Origin: Streptomyces justiciae
GTDB taxonomy: Bacteria > Actinomycetota > Actinomycetes > Streptomycetales > Streptomycetaceae
NCBI RefSeq assembly: GCF_015163075.1
Contig: NZ_JADDXU010000017.1
Span: 164,972 to 228,971, forward strand
Direction: 5' to 3'
DNA length: 64,000 bases
In this document: positions 1 through 8,733 of the stretch, piece after piece
Position numbering within the stretch: position 1 is the first letter of the stretch
Layout: the number at the start of each line of letters is the position of its first letter
Position numbers and translations under genes: made by a program
The notes under the pieces: generated by a model
Databases searched by the model: none
Told to the model about the DNA's origin: nothing
The model's input: the letters and a program-made list of their open reading frames with translations, nothing else

Positions 1-331
1 CGACCTCCGACTCGCCGGTGGCCTTGACGAGTTCGGTGACGATCCGGTTGGCCTCGTCGGCGTCGGCCGCCCAGTGGACGATGCCGCCCGCCGCCGTCAC
101 CGACTCCTCCAACTGGACGAGGTAGTCGTCGAGATGACGGAGCGTGTGGTCCTTGATCCGCTTGCCCGCCTCGCGCAGCTCGGCCCAGTCGGAGACCTCG
201 GCGACGGCCTTCTCGCGCTTGGCGCGGATCGTGTGCGTGGCGTGCCGCAGATTGCCGCGCAGGGTCGGGTTGTTGACCGCTTCGTGCGCGGCCTTGGGGA
301 AGGCCGGCATTCCTACGAACGTGCCGCTCAT
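1..331 (-). CDS. lutB: LutB-like iron-sulfur protein of lactate oxidation, N-terminal part only
   Basis: The gene runs off the left edge; about 110 N-terminal residues are visible. They contain FPKAA, NLRHATHTIRAKR and HTLRHLDDYL, typical of LutB (YkgF) proteins, which with LutA and LutC oxidise L-lactate to pyruvate in the cytoplasm. The ferredoxin-type 4Fe-4S motifs of LutB lie further downstream and are not seen here. The ATG at 331 overlaps the lutA stop as ATGA, so the two are translationally coupled. Identification rests on the N-terminal family pattern and the lutA neighbour; lutC is expected just outside the window. Confidence 0.85.
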   Translation of the reverse strand, partial: MSGTFVGMPAFPKAAHEAVNNPTLRGNLRHATHTIRAKREKAVAEVSDWAELREAGKRIKDHTLRHLDDYLVQLEESVTAAGGIVHWAADADEANRIVTELVKATGESEV

Positions 332-1083
332 GCCGCCGGCTCCTCCTCCGTGCTCGCCAGGATCTCCGCGATGTGCACCGGCCGCATCTCCGTGCTCAGC
401 CGGGCCATCGTCCCGCCGATGTGCATCAGACAGGAGTTGTCGGCCGCGCACAGCACGTCGGCACCGGTCGACTCGGCGTTGCGCACCTTGTCCGCGCCCA
501 TCGCCGCCGAGACATCGGAGTTCTTCAGGGAGAAGGTGCCGCCGAAGCCACAGCACTCCTCCGCCCCCGGAAGCTCCACCAACTCCAGCCCCTTCACGGC
601 CTGGAGCAGCCGCCGTGGACGGTCGCCGAGACCCAGTCCGCGCAGTCCGTGGCAGGTCGGGTGGTAGGTCACCTTGTGCGGGTAGTAGGCGCCCACGTCG
701 GTCACCCCCAGCACGTCCACCAGGAACTCCGTGAGCTCGTACGTCTTCGGCACCACGGGCGCCAGCGCGGTCGCGAGCCCGTCCCCGCGGCCCTCCGCTC
801 GCGCCCGCTCACCCAGCCGCGGATACAGCTCCCGCACCATCGCCCCGCACGAACCGGACGGCGTGACGATCGCCTCGTACTCCCCGAAGACATCGGAGAA
901 ATGCCGGGCCATCGGTTCCGTCTCATGCCGGTAACCGGTGTTGTAGTGCGCCTGCCCGCAGCAGGTCTGGGCCATCGGGAAGTCGACCTCGACGCCCAGC
1001 CTGGTCAGCAGTTTCACCACGGCGCGCCCGGTGTCCGGATAGAGCGTGTCGTTGACACAGGTCAGGAACAGGGCGACACGCAT
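328..1083 (-). CDS. lutA: LutA-like (Fe-S)-binding lactate oxidation subunit
   Basis: A protein of 251 aa, the usual LutA (YkgE) length. Two cysteine-rich CCG domains are visible: QTCCGQAHYNTGY near residue 40 with SGSCGAMV after it, and HPTCHGLR, EECCGFGGTFSLKN and DNSCLMH in the C-terminal half. These domains bind iron-sulfur clusters. The protein starts MRVALFLTCVND at ATG 1083, 71 nt after rhaB, and overlaps lutB by 4 nt. Its place in the rhamnose operon suggests that it consumes the lactate made from L-lactaldehyde by the RhaD dehydrogenase domain. Alternative names such as glycolate oxidase iron-sulfur subunit are less likely because lutB follows. Confidence 0.9.
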   Translation of the reverse strand: MRVALFLTCVNDTLYPDTGRAVVKLLTRLGVEVDFPMAQTCCGQAHYNTGYRHETEPMARHFSDVFGEYEAIVTPSGSCGAMVRELYPRLGERARAEGRGDGLATALAPVVPKTYELTEFLVDVLGVTDVGAYYPHKVTYHPTCHGLRGLGLGDRPRRLLQAVKGLELVELPGAEECCGFGGTFSLKNSDVSAAMGADKVRNAESTGADVLCAADNSCLMHIGGTMARLSTEMRPVHIAEILASTEEEPAA

Positions 1084-1154
1084 CGCGGCTCCTTGTGATC
1101 GATCATCGGATGAGTGCAGGGTAGTGCGGACCCGCGGCCGGGGGGAGACCCCGC

Positions 1155-2600
1155 TCACCGCGCGGCGAGCCGGGCCTCCGCCTCGCGCCAAGGCGCGGTG
1201 TCCCCCTGGGGCTCGTACCGGGTCAGCGGCTGAGTGCGGGTGAGCAGGGCCCGCCCGTCCGCGAGGTCGTCGACCAGCCCGTGCGCCCGCGCCTGGACCA
1301 GCACGTTCCCGAGGGCCGCCGCCTCCGTCGGGCCCGCCACCACCGGCAGCCCGCAGGCGTCGGCGGTCAGCTGGCACAGCAGCGCGTTGCGGGTGCCGCC
1401 TCCGACTACGTACACGACGTCGACGGGACGGTCGGCAAGCCGTTGGGCCTCCTCGATCGCCTTGCGGTGCGCGAGCGCCAGCGAGTCGAGGATGCAGCGC
1501 GTGATCTCCCCGGGCGTCTCCGGTACCGGCTGCCCCGAGGCACGGCACGCCTCGGCGATCCGCTCCGGCATCCGGCCCGGCGCGAGGAACACCGGGTCGG
1601 AGGCGTCCACGACCGACCGCAGCGCCGGCGCCTTCGCCGCGTTGAGGAGCAGCGCCCCCAACTCCGGCTCGCCCCAGGCCCGTACGCACTCCTGGAGCAG
1701 CCACAGCCCCATGATGTTGCGCAGATACCGGACCGTGCCGTCGAGCCCCAGCTCGTTGGTGAAGTTGGCGGCGCGGCTCTCCTCGGTCAGCACGGGGGCG
1801 TCGAGTTCGAGCCCCGCCAGCGACCAGGTGCCGGTGCAGATGTACGCGAACCGCTCACCGGCCGCGGCCGGGACGGCGGCCACCGCGGACGCGGTGTCGT
1901 GCGAACCGACCGTCGTCACCGGTACGGGCCCGCGCAGCCCCGTCTCCTCCAGCACCTCGGCCCGCAGCACCCCGGCAAGGTCACCGGGCTGCCGCAGCGG
2001 CGCGAACAACCCGAGGTCGATCCCCAGCCGGGAGGCGACGTCGTACGACCACTCGCGCGTCCGGGGATCGATCAACTGCGTCGTCGAGGCATTGGTGAGC
2101 TCGGTGCCCTGCTCGCCGGTGAGCCAGTACGTCAGCAGATCCGGGATGAGCAACAACCGCTGAGCGGACGGGAGTTGATCCTTCGCGGCGACCAGCTGGT
2201 AGAGGGTGTTGAAGGGCGCGTACTGCAAGCCCGTGGCGGCGTACAGCTCCTCCGCCGGCACGGTCGCCCACACCTTCTCCGCGACGCCCTCGGTGCGGGA
2301 GTCGCGGTAGTGCACCGGGTTGCCGAGCAGCGCCCCGTCGGCGTCCAGCAGGCCGTAGTCCACGGCCCAGCTGTCGATGCCGACGGAGTCGACCTGCCCC
2401 GCCGCCTTCAGCCCGTCCAACACCCCGGCGTACAGCGAGAGAACGTCCCACCGCAGCCCCTCCGGCACCCGCACCGGCCGGTTCACGAACCGGTGCGCCT
2501 CGGCCAGCTCCAGGCTGTCGGGGCCGACGCGGCCGACCATGACACGTCCGCTGGACGCGCCGAGGTCGACCGCGGCGTACGACTTCACGAGCGCGCTCAC
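1155..2600 (-). CDS. rhaB: Rhamnulokinase (FGGY carbohydrate kinase)
   Basis: A 481-aa FGGY-family kinase that phosphorylates L-rhamnulose to L-rhamnulose-1-phosphate with ATP. The N-terminal phosphate loop DLGASSGRV is at about residues 12-20, followed by SVGIDSWAVDYGLLD, a rhamnulokinase-like signature. The second ATPase lobe shows TVGSHDTASAVA, YICTGTWSLAG and VGGGTRNALLCQ. The start is GTG 2600, which overlaps the rhaD stop (GTGA), so translation is coupled. It lies between the aldolase/dehydrogenase and lutA in the leftward rhamnose operon, which fixes the substrate better than sequence alone. Other FGGY substrates (fuculose, xylulose) are possible in principle but do not fit the neighbours. 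Confidence 0.93.
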   Translation of the reverse strand: MSALVKSYAAVDLGASSGRVMVGRVGPDSLELAEAHRFVNRPVRVPEGLRWDVLSLYAGVLDGLKAAGQVDSVGIDSWAVDYGLLDADGALLGNPVHYRDSRTEGVAEKVWATVPAEELYAATGLQYAPFNTLYQLVAAKDQLPSAQRLLLIPDLLTYWLTGEQGTELTNASTTQLIDPRTREWSYDVASRLGIDLGLFAPLRQPGDLAGVLRAEVLEETGLRGPVPVTTVGSHDTASAVAAVPAAAGERFAYICTGTWSLAGLELDAPVLTEESRAANFTNELGLDGTVRYLRNIMGLWLLQECVRAWGEPELGALLLNAAKAPALRSVVDASDPVFLAPGRMPERIAEACRASGQPVPETPGEITRCILDSLALAHRKAIEEAQRLADRPVDVVYVVGGGTRNALLCQLTADACGLPVVAGPTEAAALGNVLVQARAHGLVDDLADGRALLTRTQPLTRYEPQGDTAPWREAEARLAAR

Positions 2601-4636
2601 CGCAGGAAGGCGGCCGCGACGCCGGCGTCGACGGGGACATGCAGACCGGTGGTGTGAGTCAACTCCCCACCGGTCAGCGCGAAGACGGCGTTGGCGACGT
2701 GCTCCGGGAGCACCTCTCGCTTGAGGATGGTCCGCTGCGCGTAGAACTCGCCCAGCTTCTCCTCCTCCACGCCGTACACGGCCGCCCGCTGGGCACCCCA
2801 GCCACCGGCGAAGATCCCGGAACCGCGCACCACACCGTCCGGGTTGACCCCGTTGACACGGATGCCGTGCTCACCCAACTCGGCGGCCAGCAGCCGGACC
2901 TGGTGGGCCTGGTCGGCCTTGGTGGCGGAGTAGGCGATGTTGTTGGGCCCGGCGAACACGGCGTTCTTCGAGGCGATGTAGACGATGTCGCCGCCCAGAT
3001 CCTGCGCGATCATCACCCGGGCCGCCTCCCGCGAGACGAGGAACGAACCGCGGGCCATGATGTCGTGCTGGAGGTCCCAGTCCTTGCTCGACGTCTCCAG
3101 CAGCGGCTTGGAGATGGAGATGCCGGCGTTGTTGACCACGAGATCCACCCCGCCGAAGGCGAGCGCGGCGGCCTTGAACGCCTCGGCGATCTGCTCCTCG
3201 GAGGTCACGTCCACGGTCACGGCGACGGCCTTGTCGGGCCCGCCGAGCTCCTCGGCGACGGCGGAGGCGTTGTCACCGTTGAGATCGGCGACCACGACAC
3301 ACGCGCCCTCGGCGACCAGCCGCTGCGCGATGGCCTTGCCGATGCCGCTGCCCGCACCCGTCACCAGCGCGACCCGGGTCGCCAGCGGCTTCGGCTTCGG
3401 CATCCGCTGGAGCTTGGCCTCCTCCAGCGCCCAGTACTCGATCCGGAACTTCTCGGACTCCTCGATGGGCGCGTACGTGGAGACGGCCTCCGCGCCCCGC
3501 ATCACGTTGATGGCGTTGACGTAGAACTCGCCGGCCACCCGCGCGGTCTGCTTGTCCTTGCCGAAGGAGAACATGCCCACGCCGGGGATCAGCACGATCG
3601 CCGGGTCCGCACCGCGCATCGCGGGGGAGTCGGGCAGGGCGTGCCGCTGGTAGTAGGCGGCGTACTCCTCGCGGTAGGCGGCGTGCAACTCCTTCAGCCG
3701 CGCGATCGCCTCGTCCAGCGGGGCGGCCGGCGGCAGATCGAGGACGAGCGGGGCCACCTTGGTGCGCAGGAAGTGGTCAGGGCAGGAGGTGCCCAGCGCG
3801 GCGAGCCGCGGGTGCTCGGCACGCGCCAGGAACTCCAGCACCACGTCCGAGTCGTTGAAGTGCCCGACCTGGGGCCGGTCCTGCGAGGCGATGGCCCGTA
3901 CGTAGGGAGCCAGCGCGGCGGCCCGCTCACGCCGCTCACTCTCGCCCAGCGCCTGATACCCCTCGATCACCGGCCCGAAGGGCTCGGCCTTGCCGCGCTC
4001 CTCCAGGAACTTCTCGGCGGTCCGGATGATGTGCAGCGAGTTCCGCTCGCACTCCTCGGCGCTCGCGCCCCACGCCGTGATGCCGTGCCCGCCCAGGACG
4101 ACACCGATCGCCTGCGGGTTGGCCTCCTTGATCGCGGCGATGTCCAGACCCAGCTGGAACCCGGGCCGCCGCCACGGCACCCAGGCCACGGTGTCGCCGA
4201 AGCACTCGGCGGTCAGCTTCTCGCCGTCGGCGGCACAGGCGAGCGCGATCCCGGAGTCGGGGTGCAGATGATCGACGTGCGCGGCGTCGACCAGCCCGTG
4301 CATCGCGGTGTCGATGGAGGGCGCGGCCCCGCCCTTGCCGTGCAGGCAGTAGTCGAACGCGGCGACCATCTCGTCCTCGCGCTCGACCCCCGGGTAGACA
4401 TCGACGAGCGCCCGCAGCCGGTCCAGCCGCAACACGGCAAGCCCCGCCTCGGTCAGGGTCCCGAGATCCCCACCGGACCCCTTGACCCACATCAGCTCGA
4501 CGTCACCCCCGGTGACGGGATCACTATCGATACCTTTCGCCGACGCGTTGCCACCGGCGTAGTTGGTGTTACGGGGGTCGGCACCGAGCCGATGGGAGCG
4601 AGCGAGGAGAGCAGCAGCCTCGGGATGTGTAGCCAT
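2597..4636 (-). CDS. rhaD: Bifunctional rhamnulose-1-phosphate aldolase / short-chain lactaldehyde dehydrogenase
   Basis: A 679-aa fusion. Residues 1 to about 400 form a class II aldolase domain (YAGGNASAKG, and DHLHPDSGIA with metal-type histidines). From residue 418 there is a classical SDR domain with TGAGSGIG at 426-433, NNAG near 501-505 and catalytic YSATK at 569-573. In this family (RhaEW / RhaD-ADH) the first domain splits L-rhamnulose-1-phosphate into DHAP and L-lactaldehyde, and the second oxidises lactaldehyde to lactate with NAD(P)+. The ATG at 4636 is chosen; 109 nt separate it from rhaI and hold a short interspersed repeat. The fusion avoids free release of a toxic aldehyde (inference). 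Confidence 0.93.
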   Translation of the reverse strand: MATHPEAAALLARSHRLGADPRNTNYAGGNASAKGIDSDPVTGGDVELMWVKGSGGDLGTLTEAGLAVLRLDRLRALVDVYPGVEREDEMVAAFDYCLHGKGGAAPSIDTAMHGLVDAAHVDHLHPDSGIALACAADGEKLTAECFGDTVAWVPWRRPGFQLGLDIAAIKEANPQAIGVVLGGHGITAWGASAEECERNSLHIIRTAEKFLEERGKAEPFGPVIEGYQALGESERRERAAALAPYVRAIASQDRPQVGHFNDSDVVLEFLARAEHPRLAALGTSCPDHFLRTKVAPLVLDLPPAAPLDEAIARLKELHAAYREEYAAYYQRHALPDSPAMRGADPAIVLIPGVGMFSFGKDKQTARVAGEFYVNAINVMRGAEAVSTYAPIEESEKFRIEYWALEEAKLQRMPKPKPLATRVALVTGAGSGIGKAIAQRLVAEGACVVVADLNGDNASAVAEELGGPDKAVAVTVDVTSEEQIAEAFKAAALAFGGVDLVVNNAGISISKPLLETSSKDWDLQHDIMARGSFLVSREAARVMIAQDLGGDIVYIASKNAVFAGPNNIAYSATKADQAHQVRLLAAELGEHGIRVNGVNPDGVVRGSGIFAGGWGAQRAAVYGVEEEKLGEFYAQRTILKREVLPEHVANAVFALTGGELTHTTGLHVPVDAGVAAAFLR

Positions 4637-4673
4637 GACTTCCAGTTCCTTCTAAACAGACAGTTGGTCTACT

Positions 4674-4704
4674 AGGGGCGCGGGGAACTGCGCGACCAGC
4701 CACA
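4674..4704 (+). repeat. Short interspersed Streptomyces-type intergenic repeat, copy 1
   Basis: These 31 nt, beginning AGGGGCGCGGGGAACTGCGC, recur exactly as the reverse complement at 9743-9773. The copy sits in the rhaI-rhaD gap. It contains GCGC...GCGC arms able to form a small hairpin in the transcript. The same core is common between genes in Streptomyces genomes (general knowledge). Spurious reading frames through it give the peptide WLVAQFPAPL. Confidence 0.85.
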
Positions 4705-4745
4705 TACGGCCCGCACCCCGCAACGAAACAGATCCAGGCAGACGC

Positions 4746-5906
4746 TTACGCCCCCCACCCGGCCTGCTGCCCACCCACCCGCTCAGCCACGATCTTCTCG
4801 GCCCACCCGGACCGCCGATACGCAGCCATGGGATCGGCGTCCAACCCCATCTCCTCCCGCACCTCACGAAGCAACGGCCGCACATCCGTGTTGTACGCGT
4901 CCATGATCACGGCGTTGGCCTCAAGCACATCCCCGGAAGCCTGCGCAGTAGACAGCGCATCCCGGTCGACCAGCAGCGCCTTCGCCGTCGCCTCCTGCAC
5001 GTTCATCACGGACCGGATGATCGCCGGAATCTTGGCCTCGATGTTGTGACACTGGTCGAGCATGAACGCGACCTCGGGCGTGAACCCACCCCCGCGCACC
5101 ACCTCGTACATGATCCGGAACAGCTGGAACGGATCGGCGGCACCGACCATGAGGTCGTCGTCGGCGTAGAACCGCGAGTTGAAGTCGAACCCGCCGAGCT
5201 TCCCCTCCCGCAGCAGCGTCGCGACGATGAACTCGATGTTCGTCCCCGGCGCGTGGTGCCCCGTGTCGACCACGACCTGTGCCTTCTCGCCGAGCTTGAG
5301 GCAGTGGGCGTACGCCGTGCCCCAGTCCGGCACGTCCGTCGAGTAGAAGGCCGGCTCGAAGAACTTGTACTCCAGCAGCATCCGCTGCCCGTCACCGAGG
5401 CGCTCGTACACCTCGGCGAGGCCCTCGGCGAGCCGGTCCTGGCGGCCCCGGATGTCGTCCTGCCCGGGATAGTTCGTGCCGTCGGCGAACCACAGCTTCA
5501 GGTCCCGGGACCCGGTCGCGTCCATGATGTCGACGCACTCCAGCAGGTGGTCGACGGCCTTGCGGCGCACCGCCGCGTCCGGGTGGCAGATGCTGCCCAG
5601 CTTGTAGTCGTCGTCCTGGAAGGTGTTGGAGTTGATCGCGCCGAGCTTCACCCCGCGCTCCTCCGCGTGCTTGGCCAGCGCGGCGTAGTCCTCCACCTTG
5701 TCCCAGGGGATGTGCAGCGCCACGGTGGGCGCCACTCCGGTGAACGCGTGCACCTGCGCGGCATCGTCGAGCTTCTCCCAGGGATCGCGCGGGACACCCT
5801 GTTGCGCGAACACCTTGAAGCGGGTCCCCGAGTTCCCGTACGCCCACGACGGCGTTTCGACTGCCTGTGTCTTGAGCGCGGCTTTCACCGCGGCGAGCTC
5901 GGTCAC
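4746..5906 (-). CDS. rhaI: L-rhamnose isomerase, xylose-isomerase-like type
   Basis: A 386-aa protein that converts L-rhamnose to L-rhamnulose, the first intracellular step. It belongs to the xylose-isomerase-like TIM-barrel type (RhaI of Gram-positives and Pseudomonas stutzeri), not the E. coli RhaA type. Visible motifs include WAYGNSGTRF, HIPWDK, LKLWFADGTNYPGQDD, EYKFFEP and VVDTGHHAPGTNIEF, which hold metal-binding Glu, Asp and His residues. A longer frame opens upstream, but GTG 5906 is preferred because AGGAG lies 7 nt before it and family similarity begins there. It is the first gene of the leftward rha-lut operon, read from the divergent control region. Confidence 0.92.
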   Translation of the reverse strand: MTELAAVKAALKTQAVETPSWAYGNSGTRFKVFAQQGVPRDPWEKLDDAAQVHAFTGVAPTVALHIPWDKVEDYAALAKHAEERGVKLGAINSNTFQDDDYKLGSICHPDAAVRRKAVDHLLECVDIMDATGSRDLKLWFADGTNYPGQDDIRGRQDRLAEGLAEVYERLGDGQRMLLEYKFFEPAFYSTDVPDWGTAYAHCLKLGEKAQVVVDTGHHAPGTNIEFIVATLLREGKLGGFDFNSRFYADDDLMVGAADPFQLFRIMYEVVRGGGFTPEVAFMLDQCHNIEAKIPAIIRSVMNVQEATAKALLVDRDALSTAQASGDVLEANAVIMDAYNTDVRPLLREVREEMGLDADPMAAYRRSGWAEKIVAERVGGQQAGWGA

Positions 5907-5956
5907 TGAGGGCTCCTGTGACGTCGGGTCCGAAGGGTTTCCGAACGGCTTCACTG

Positions 5957-5968
5957 TGAAACGATTCA
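5957..5968. promoter_or_regulatory. LacI-family operator candidate TGAAACGATTCA
   Basis: A near-perfect 12-bp palindrome (TGAA-ACGA-TTCA, central CG) about 50 nt upstream of the rhaI start. The form TGAAwCGwTTCA is typical of LacI-family sites. A related palindrome is at 6123-6134 on the other side of the divergent region, and a lacI-type gene ends the rightward operon. Confidence 0.65.
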
Positions 5969-6053
5969 AGACGGGAAAGTATGAGCCGACCGGTGGAGTG
6001 TCAAGCCCTGCGACCAAGGATGTTGCTCGTGACCCGGCTGTGACCTATGAGTC

Positions 6054-6069
6054 TCGAAATTTTTTCGAC
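6054..6069. promoter_or_regulatory. Inverted repeat TCGAAA-N4-TTTCGA in the rha divergent region
   Basis: Perfect 6-nt arms around a T-rich spacer, just upstream of the proposed -35 box of the transporter operon. The A/T-rich tract is unusual in this GC-rich region. It could be another regulator site or an upstream promoter element; which one cannot be told from sequence. Confidence 0.4.
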
Positions 6070-6079
6070 ACGAACCCAT

Positions 6080-6109
6080 TGACGTGACATGGGCGCCATG
6101 CCTAACGTC
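6080..6109 (+). promoter_or_regulatory. Candidate promoter of the rhamnose transporter operon
   Basis: TTGACG at 6080-6085 and TAACGT at 6104-6109 are separated by 18 nt. A start site near 6116 would place the 6123-6134 palindrome just downstream, a usual position for a LacI-type repressor block. Confidence 0.55.
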
Positions 6110-6122
6110 CCGGCAACCAAGT

Positions 6123-6134
6123 TGAAACCTTTCA
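6123..6134. promoter_or_regulatory. LacI-family operator candidate TGAAACCTTTCA
   Basis: A 12-bp palindrome with arms TGAAA/TTTCA, about 45 nt before the ATPase gene and just after the predicted transcription start. It shares the TGAAA half-site with 5957-5968. Confidence 0.65.
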
Positions 6135-6178
6135 CGACGCCGTGAGGGCAGTCCCCGGGCGTCGTCGAGGAGCCCCTC

Positions 6179-7696
6179 ATGACCCACCCGTCCGACGCGG
6201 GACCGGCCCCGGTGCTGGCGCTCAAGGACATCTCGAAGTCCTTCGGAGCCGTACGCGCCCTGCGGGACGTCTCCCTGGAGCTGTTTCCCGGTGAGGTCCA
6301 CGCCCTCGCCGGCGAGAACGGCGCGGGCAAGTCGACTCTCATCAAGACCCTTGCGGGGGTGCACCGACCGGATGCCGGTCAGGTGCTCCTCGACGGCGAG
6401 CCCGTCGTCTTCCACGGCCCCGGTGACGCCCGCGACGCCGGTATCGCCGTGATCTACCAGGAGCCCACGCTCTTCCCCGACCTGTCGATCGCCGAGAACA
6501 TCTTCATGGGACGTCAGCCCCGGAAGGCCCTCGGCCGGATCGACCACAAGGCCACCCACGCGGCCACCGCCGCACTGATGCAGCGGCTCGGCGTCGAGCT
6601 CGACCCCGACCGCCCCGCACGCGGCCTGTCCATCGCGGACCAGCAGATCGTCGAGATCGCCAAGGCGCTCTCCTTCGAGGCCCGCGTCCTGATCATGGAC
6701 GAGCCGACCGCCGCCCTCACCGGCAGCGAGGTCGCCCGCCTCTTCGGCGTCGTGCGCACCCTGCGCGAACAGGGCGCGGCCGTCCTGTTCATCTCCCACC
6801 GGCTGGAGGAGATCTTCCAGATCTGCCGGCGGGTCACCACGCTCCGCGACGGTGCCTGGATCTCCAGTGAGCTCCTCGACGGCATGACCGAGGACGACCT
6901 GGTGCGCCGCATGGTCGGCCGCGACCTCGACGAGCTCTACCCCAAGCAGGACGTCGAGGCCGGCGATGTGGCGCTCAGCGTGCGCCGGCTGACCCGGGAG
7001 GGCGTCTTCACCGACGTCTCCTTCGACGTCCGGCGCGGCGAGATCGTCGGCCTCGCCGGACTCGTCGGCGCCGGCCGCACCGAGGTCGCCCGGGCCGTCT
7101 TCGGCATCGACCGCTGGGACGCGGGCGAGGTCGAGCTCGACGGCAAGAAGCTCACCAACGGAGCCCCGTCGGTCGCGATGGCCTCCGGACTCGCCCTCGT
7201 CCCCGAGGACCGGCGCGCCCAGGGCCTGGTGATGGACATGTCCATCGAGCGCAACATCGGCCTCACCGGACTTCGTACGACCGTGAAGGCCGGCCTGATG
7301 GACCGCGGCGCCGAACGCAGCCGGTCCCTCGACTGGGCCGTCAAGCTCCAGGTCAAGTACGCCCGCATCGCCGACACGGTCAACACCCTGTCCGGCGGAA
7401 ACCAGCAGAAGGTCGTCCTCGCCAAGTGGCTCGCCACCGGCCCCAAGGTGCTGATCGTCGACGAGCCCACCCGCGGCATCGACGTCGGTACCAAGGCCGA
7501 GGTGCACCGGCTCCTGAGCGAGCTGGCCGCCGACGGTGTGGCGGTCCTGATGATCTCCTCCGACCTGCCCGAGATCCTCGGCATGGCCGACCGCGTGCTC
7601 GTGATGCACGAGGGCCGGCTCACCGCCGAGATCCCGCGCTCCGAAGCAACCGAGGAATCCGTGATGGCAGCAGCCACCGGGAGGGCCGCCGCATGA
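6179..7696 (+). CDS. rhaT: Rhamnose ABC transporter, double ATP-binding protein
   Basis: A 505-aa RbsA/RhaT-type ATPase with two fused ABC domains. The first has Walker A GENGAGKST at residues 45-53, signature LSIADQQ and Walker B VLIMDEPT. The second has a degenerate Walker A (GLVGAGRTE), signature LSGGNQQK and VLIVDEPTRG. This asymmetry is normal in CUT2-class sugar importers. It powers uptake through the next two permeases and the lipoprotein binding protein encoded downstream. GAGGAG lies 6 nt before the ATG. It is the first gene of the rightward operon and overlaps the first permease by ATGA. L-rhamnose as substrate is inferred from the operon. Confidence 0.9.
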   Translation: MTHPSDAGPAPVLALKDISKSFGAVRALRDVSLELFPGEVHALAGENGAGKSTLIKTLAGVHRPDAGQVLLDGEPVVFHGPGDARDAGIAVIYQEPTLFPDLSIAENIFMGRQPRKALGRIDHKATHAATAALMQRLGVELDPDRPARGLSIADQQIVEIAKALSFEARVLIMDEPTAALTGSEVARLFGVVRTLREQGAAVLFISHRLEEIFQICRRVTTLRDGAWISSELLDGMTEDDLVRRMVGRDLDELYPKQDVEAGDVALSVRRLTREGVFTDVSFDVRRGEIVGLAGLVGAGRTEVARAVFGIDRWDAGEVELDGKKLTNGAPSVAMASGLALVPEDRRAQGLVMDMSIERNIGLTGLRTTVKAGLMDRGAERSRSLDWAVKLQVKYARIADTVNTLSGGNQQKVVLAKWLATGPKVLIVDEPTRGIDVGTKAEVHRLLSELAADGVAVLMISSDLPEILGMADRVLVMHEGRLTAEIPRSEATEESVMAAATGRAAA

Positions 7697-8733
7697 CGGT
7701 CACCACCCCCGACAAGGCGCCCGTCGCCGAGGTGCCCAAGTCCAGCGGCACCCGGCTGGTGGACCGCGTCTTCAAGATGCGCGAACTCGCCATCCTGGTC
7801 GTCTTCCTGGTGATGATCGCCATCACCCAGGCCGGCAACAGCGAGTTCCTGTCCGAACAGGGCATCAAGGACCTGCTCCTCAACGCGACCATCCTGGTGC
7901 TGGTCGCCACCGGCCAGTCCCTGGTCGTGATCACGAGGAACGTCGACCTGTCGGTCGGCTCCACCCTCGGCATCAGCGCCTTCGCCGCCGGCAACTACCT
8001 CCAGGGCGGCGGGAACTCGGTCGTCGCGATCGCCCTCGCCGTCCTCCTGGGCATCGGGTTCGGCCTCGTCAACGGTCTGCTCGTCAGCCTCGGCCAGGTG
8101 CCCGCCCTCGTCGTCACCCTCGGCACGCTCTACATCATCCGCGGCATCGACTCCATCTGGGTCGGCTCCCGGCAGATCACCGCGGCGGGCCTCCCGGACG
8201 GCTTCATCAACTTCGGCTCCGGCGGCATCTCCGCCGTGCCCTACCTCGCGCTCATCGCGCTGGCGGTCCTGGTGGCCACCGCGTACTACCTCAAGCACTT
8301 CGGCAGCGGCCGCGAGCTCTACGCCCTCGGCTCCAACCCCGAGGCCGCCCGCCTCGCCGGCATCCCGGTCCGCAAGCGGATCCTCGCCGCGTACACCTTC
8401 TGCGGGGCCCTCGCCGGTCTCGCCGGCGCGATGTACCTGGCCCGGTTCGGCAACGTCGACTCCGGCACCGGCAACGGCTACGAACTCACCGTCGTCAGCG
8501 CGGTCGTCGTCGGCGGTGTCGTCTTCACCGGCGGCTCCGGCAGCGTCTACGGCGCGGCCCTCGGCGCCCTGCTGCTGACCTCCATCAACAGCGTGCTGCC
8601 CGCCCTCGGCGTCAGCTCCGTCTGGGTGCTCGCCATCAACGGCATCCTGCTCATCCTCGCCATCGCGGTCGACCGGATCGTCGCGCTGCGCGTGGCCTCG
8701 GCCCTGAAGAAGAGGAACGCCCGCCATGCCTGA
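7693..8733 (+). CDS. rhaP: Rhamnose ABC transporter permease 1
   Basis: A 346-aa membrane protein of the RbsC/CUT2 permease family with about ten hydrophobic segments. Family features include VITRNVDLSVGSTLGIS, LGTLYIIRGIDSIWVG, GSNPEAARLAGIPV and VVGGVVFTGGSGSVYGAALGA. It pairs with the next gene to form the translocation pore. The start is ATG 7693, overlapping the ATPase stop. A longer in-frame reading from 7426 would lie inside the ATPase gene and is rejected. The cytoplasmic N-terminus (about 35 aa) precedes the first membrane segment MRELAILVVFLVMIA. Confidence 0.9.
   Translation: MTVTTPDKAPVAEVPKSSGTRLVDRVFKMRELAILVVFLVMIAITQAGNSEFLSEQGIKDLLLNATILVLVATGQSLVVITRNVDLSVGSTLGISAFAAGNYLQGGGNSVVAIALAVLLGIGFGLVNGLLVSLGQVPALVVTLGTLYIIRGIDSIWVGSRQITAAGLPDGFINFGSGGISAVPYLALIALAVLVATAYYLKHFGSGRELYALGSNPEAARLAGIPVRKRILAAYTFCGALAGLAGAMYLARFGNVDSGTGNGYELTVVSAVVVGGVVFTGGSGSVYGAALGALLLTSINSVLPALGVSSVWVLAINGILLILAIAVDRIVALRVASALKKRNARHA

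Noticed and set aside
2639..4675. A 678-aa frame on the plus strand opposite the rhaD gene
   Set aside because: It is antisense to a well-conserved enzyme and has no recognisable domain.
4652..4885. Frame containing WLVAQFPAPL near the rhaI end
   Set aside because: This peptide comes from the interspersed DNA repeat; the same peptide appears in a false frame at 9743-9773.
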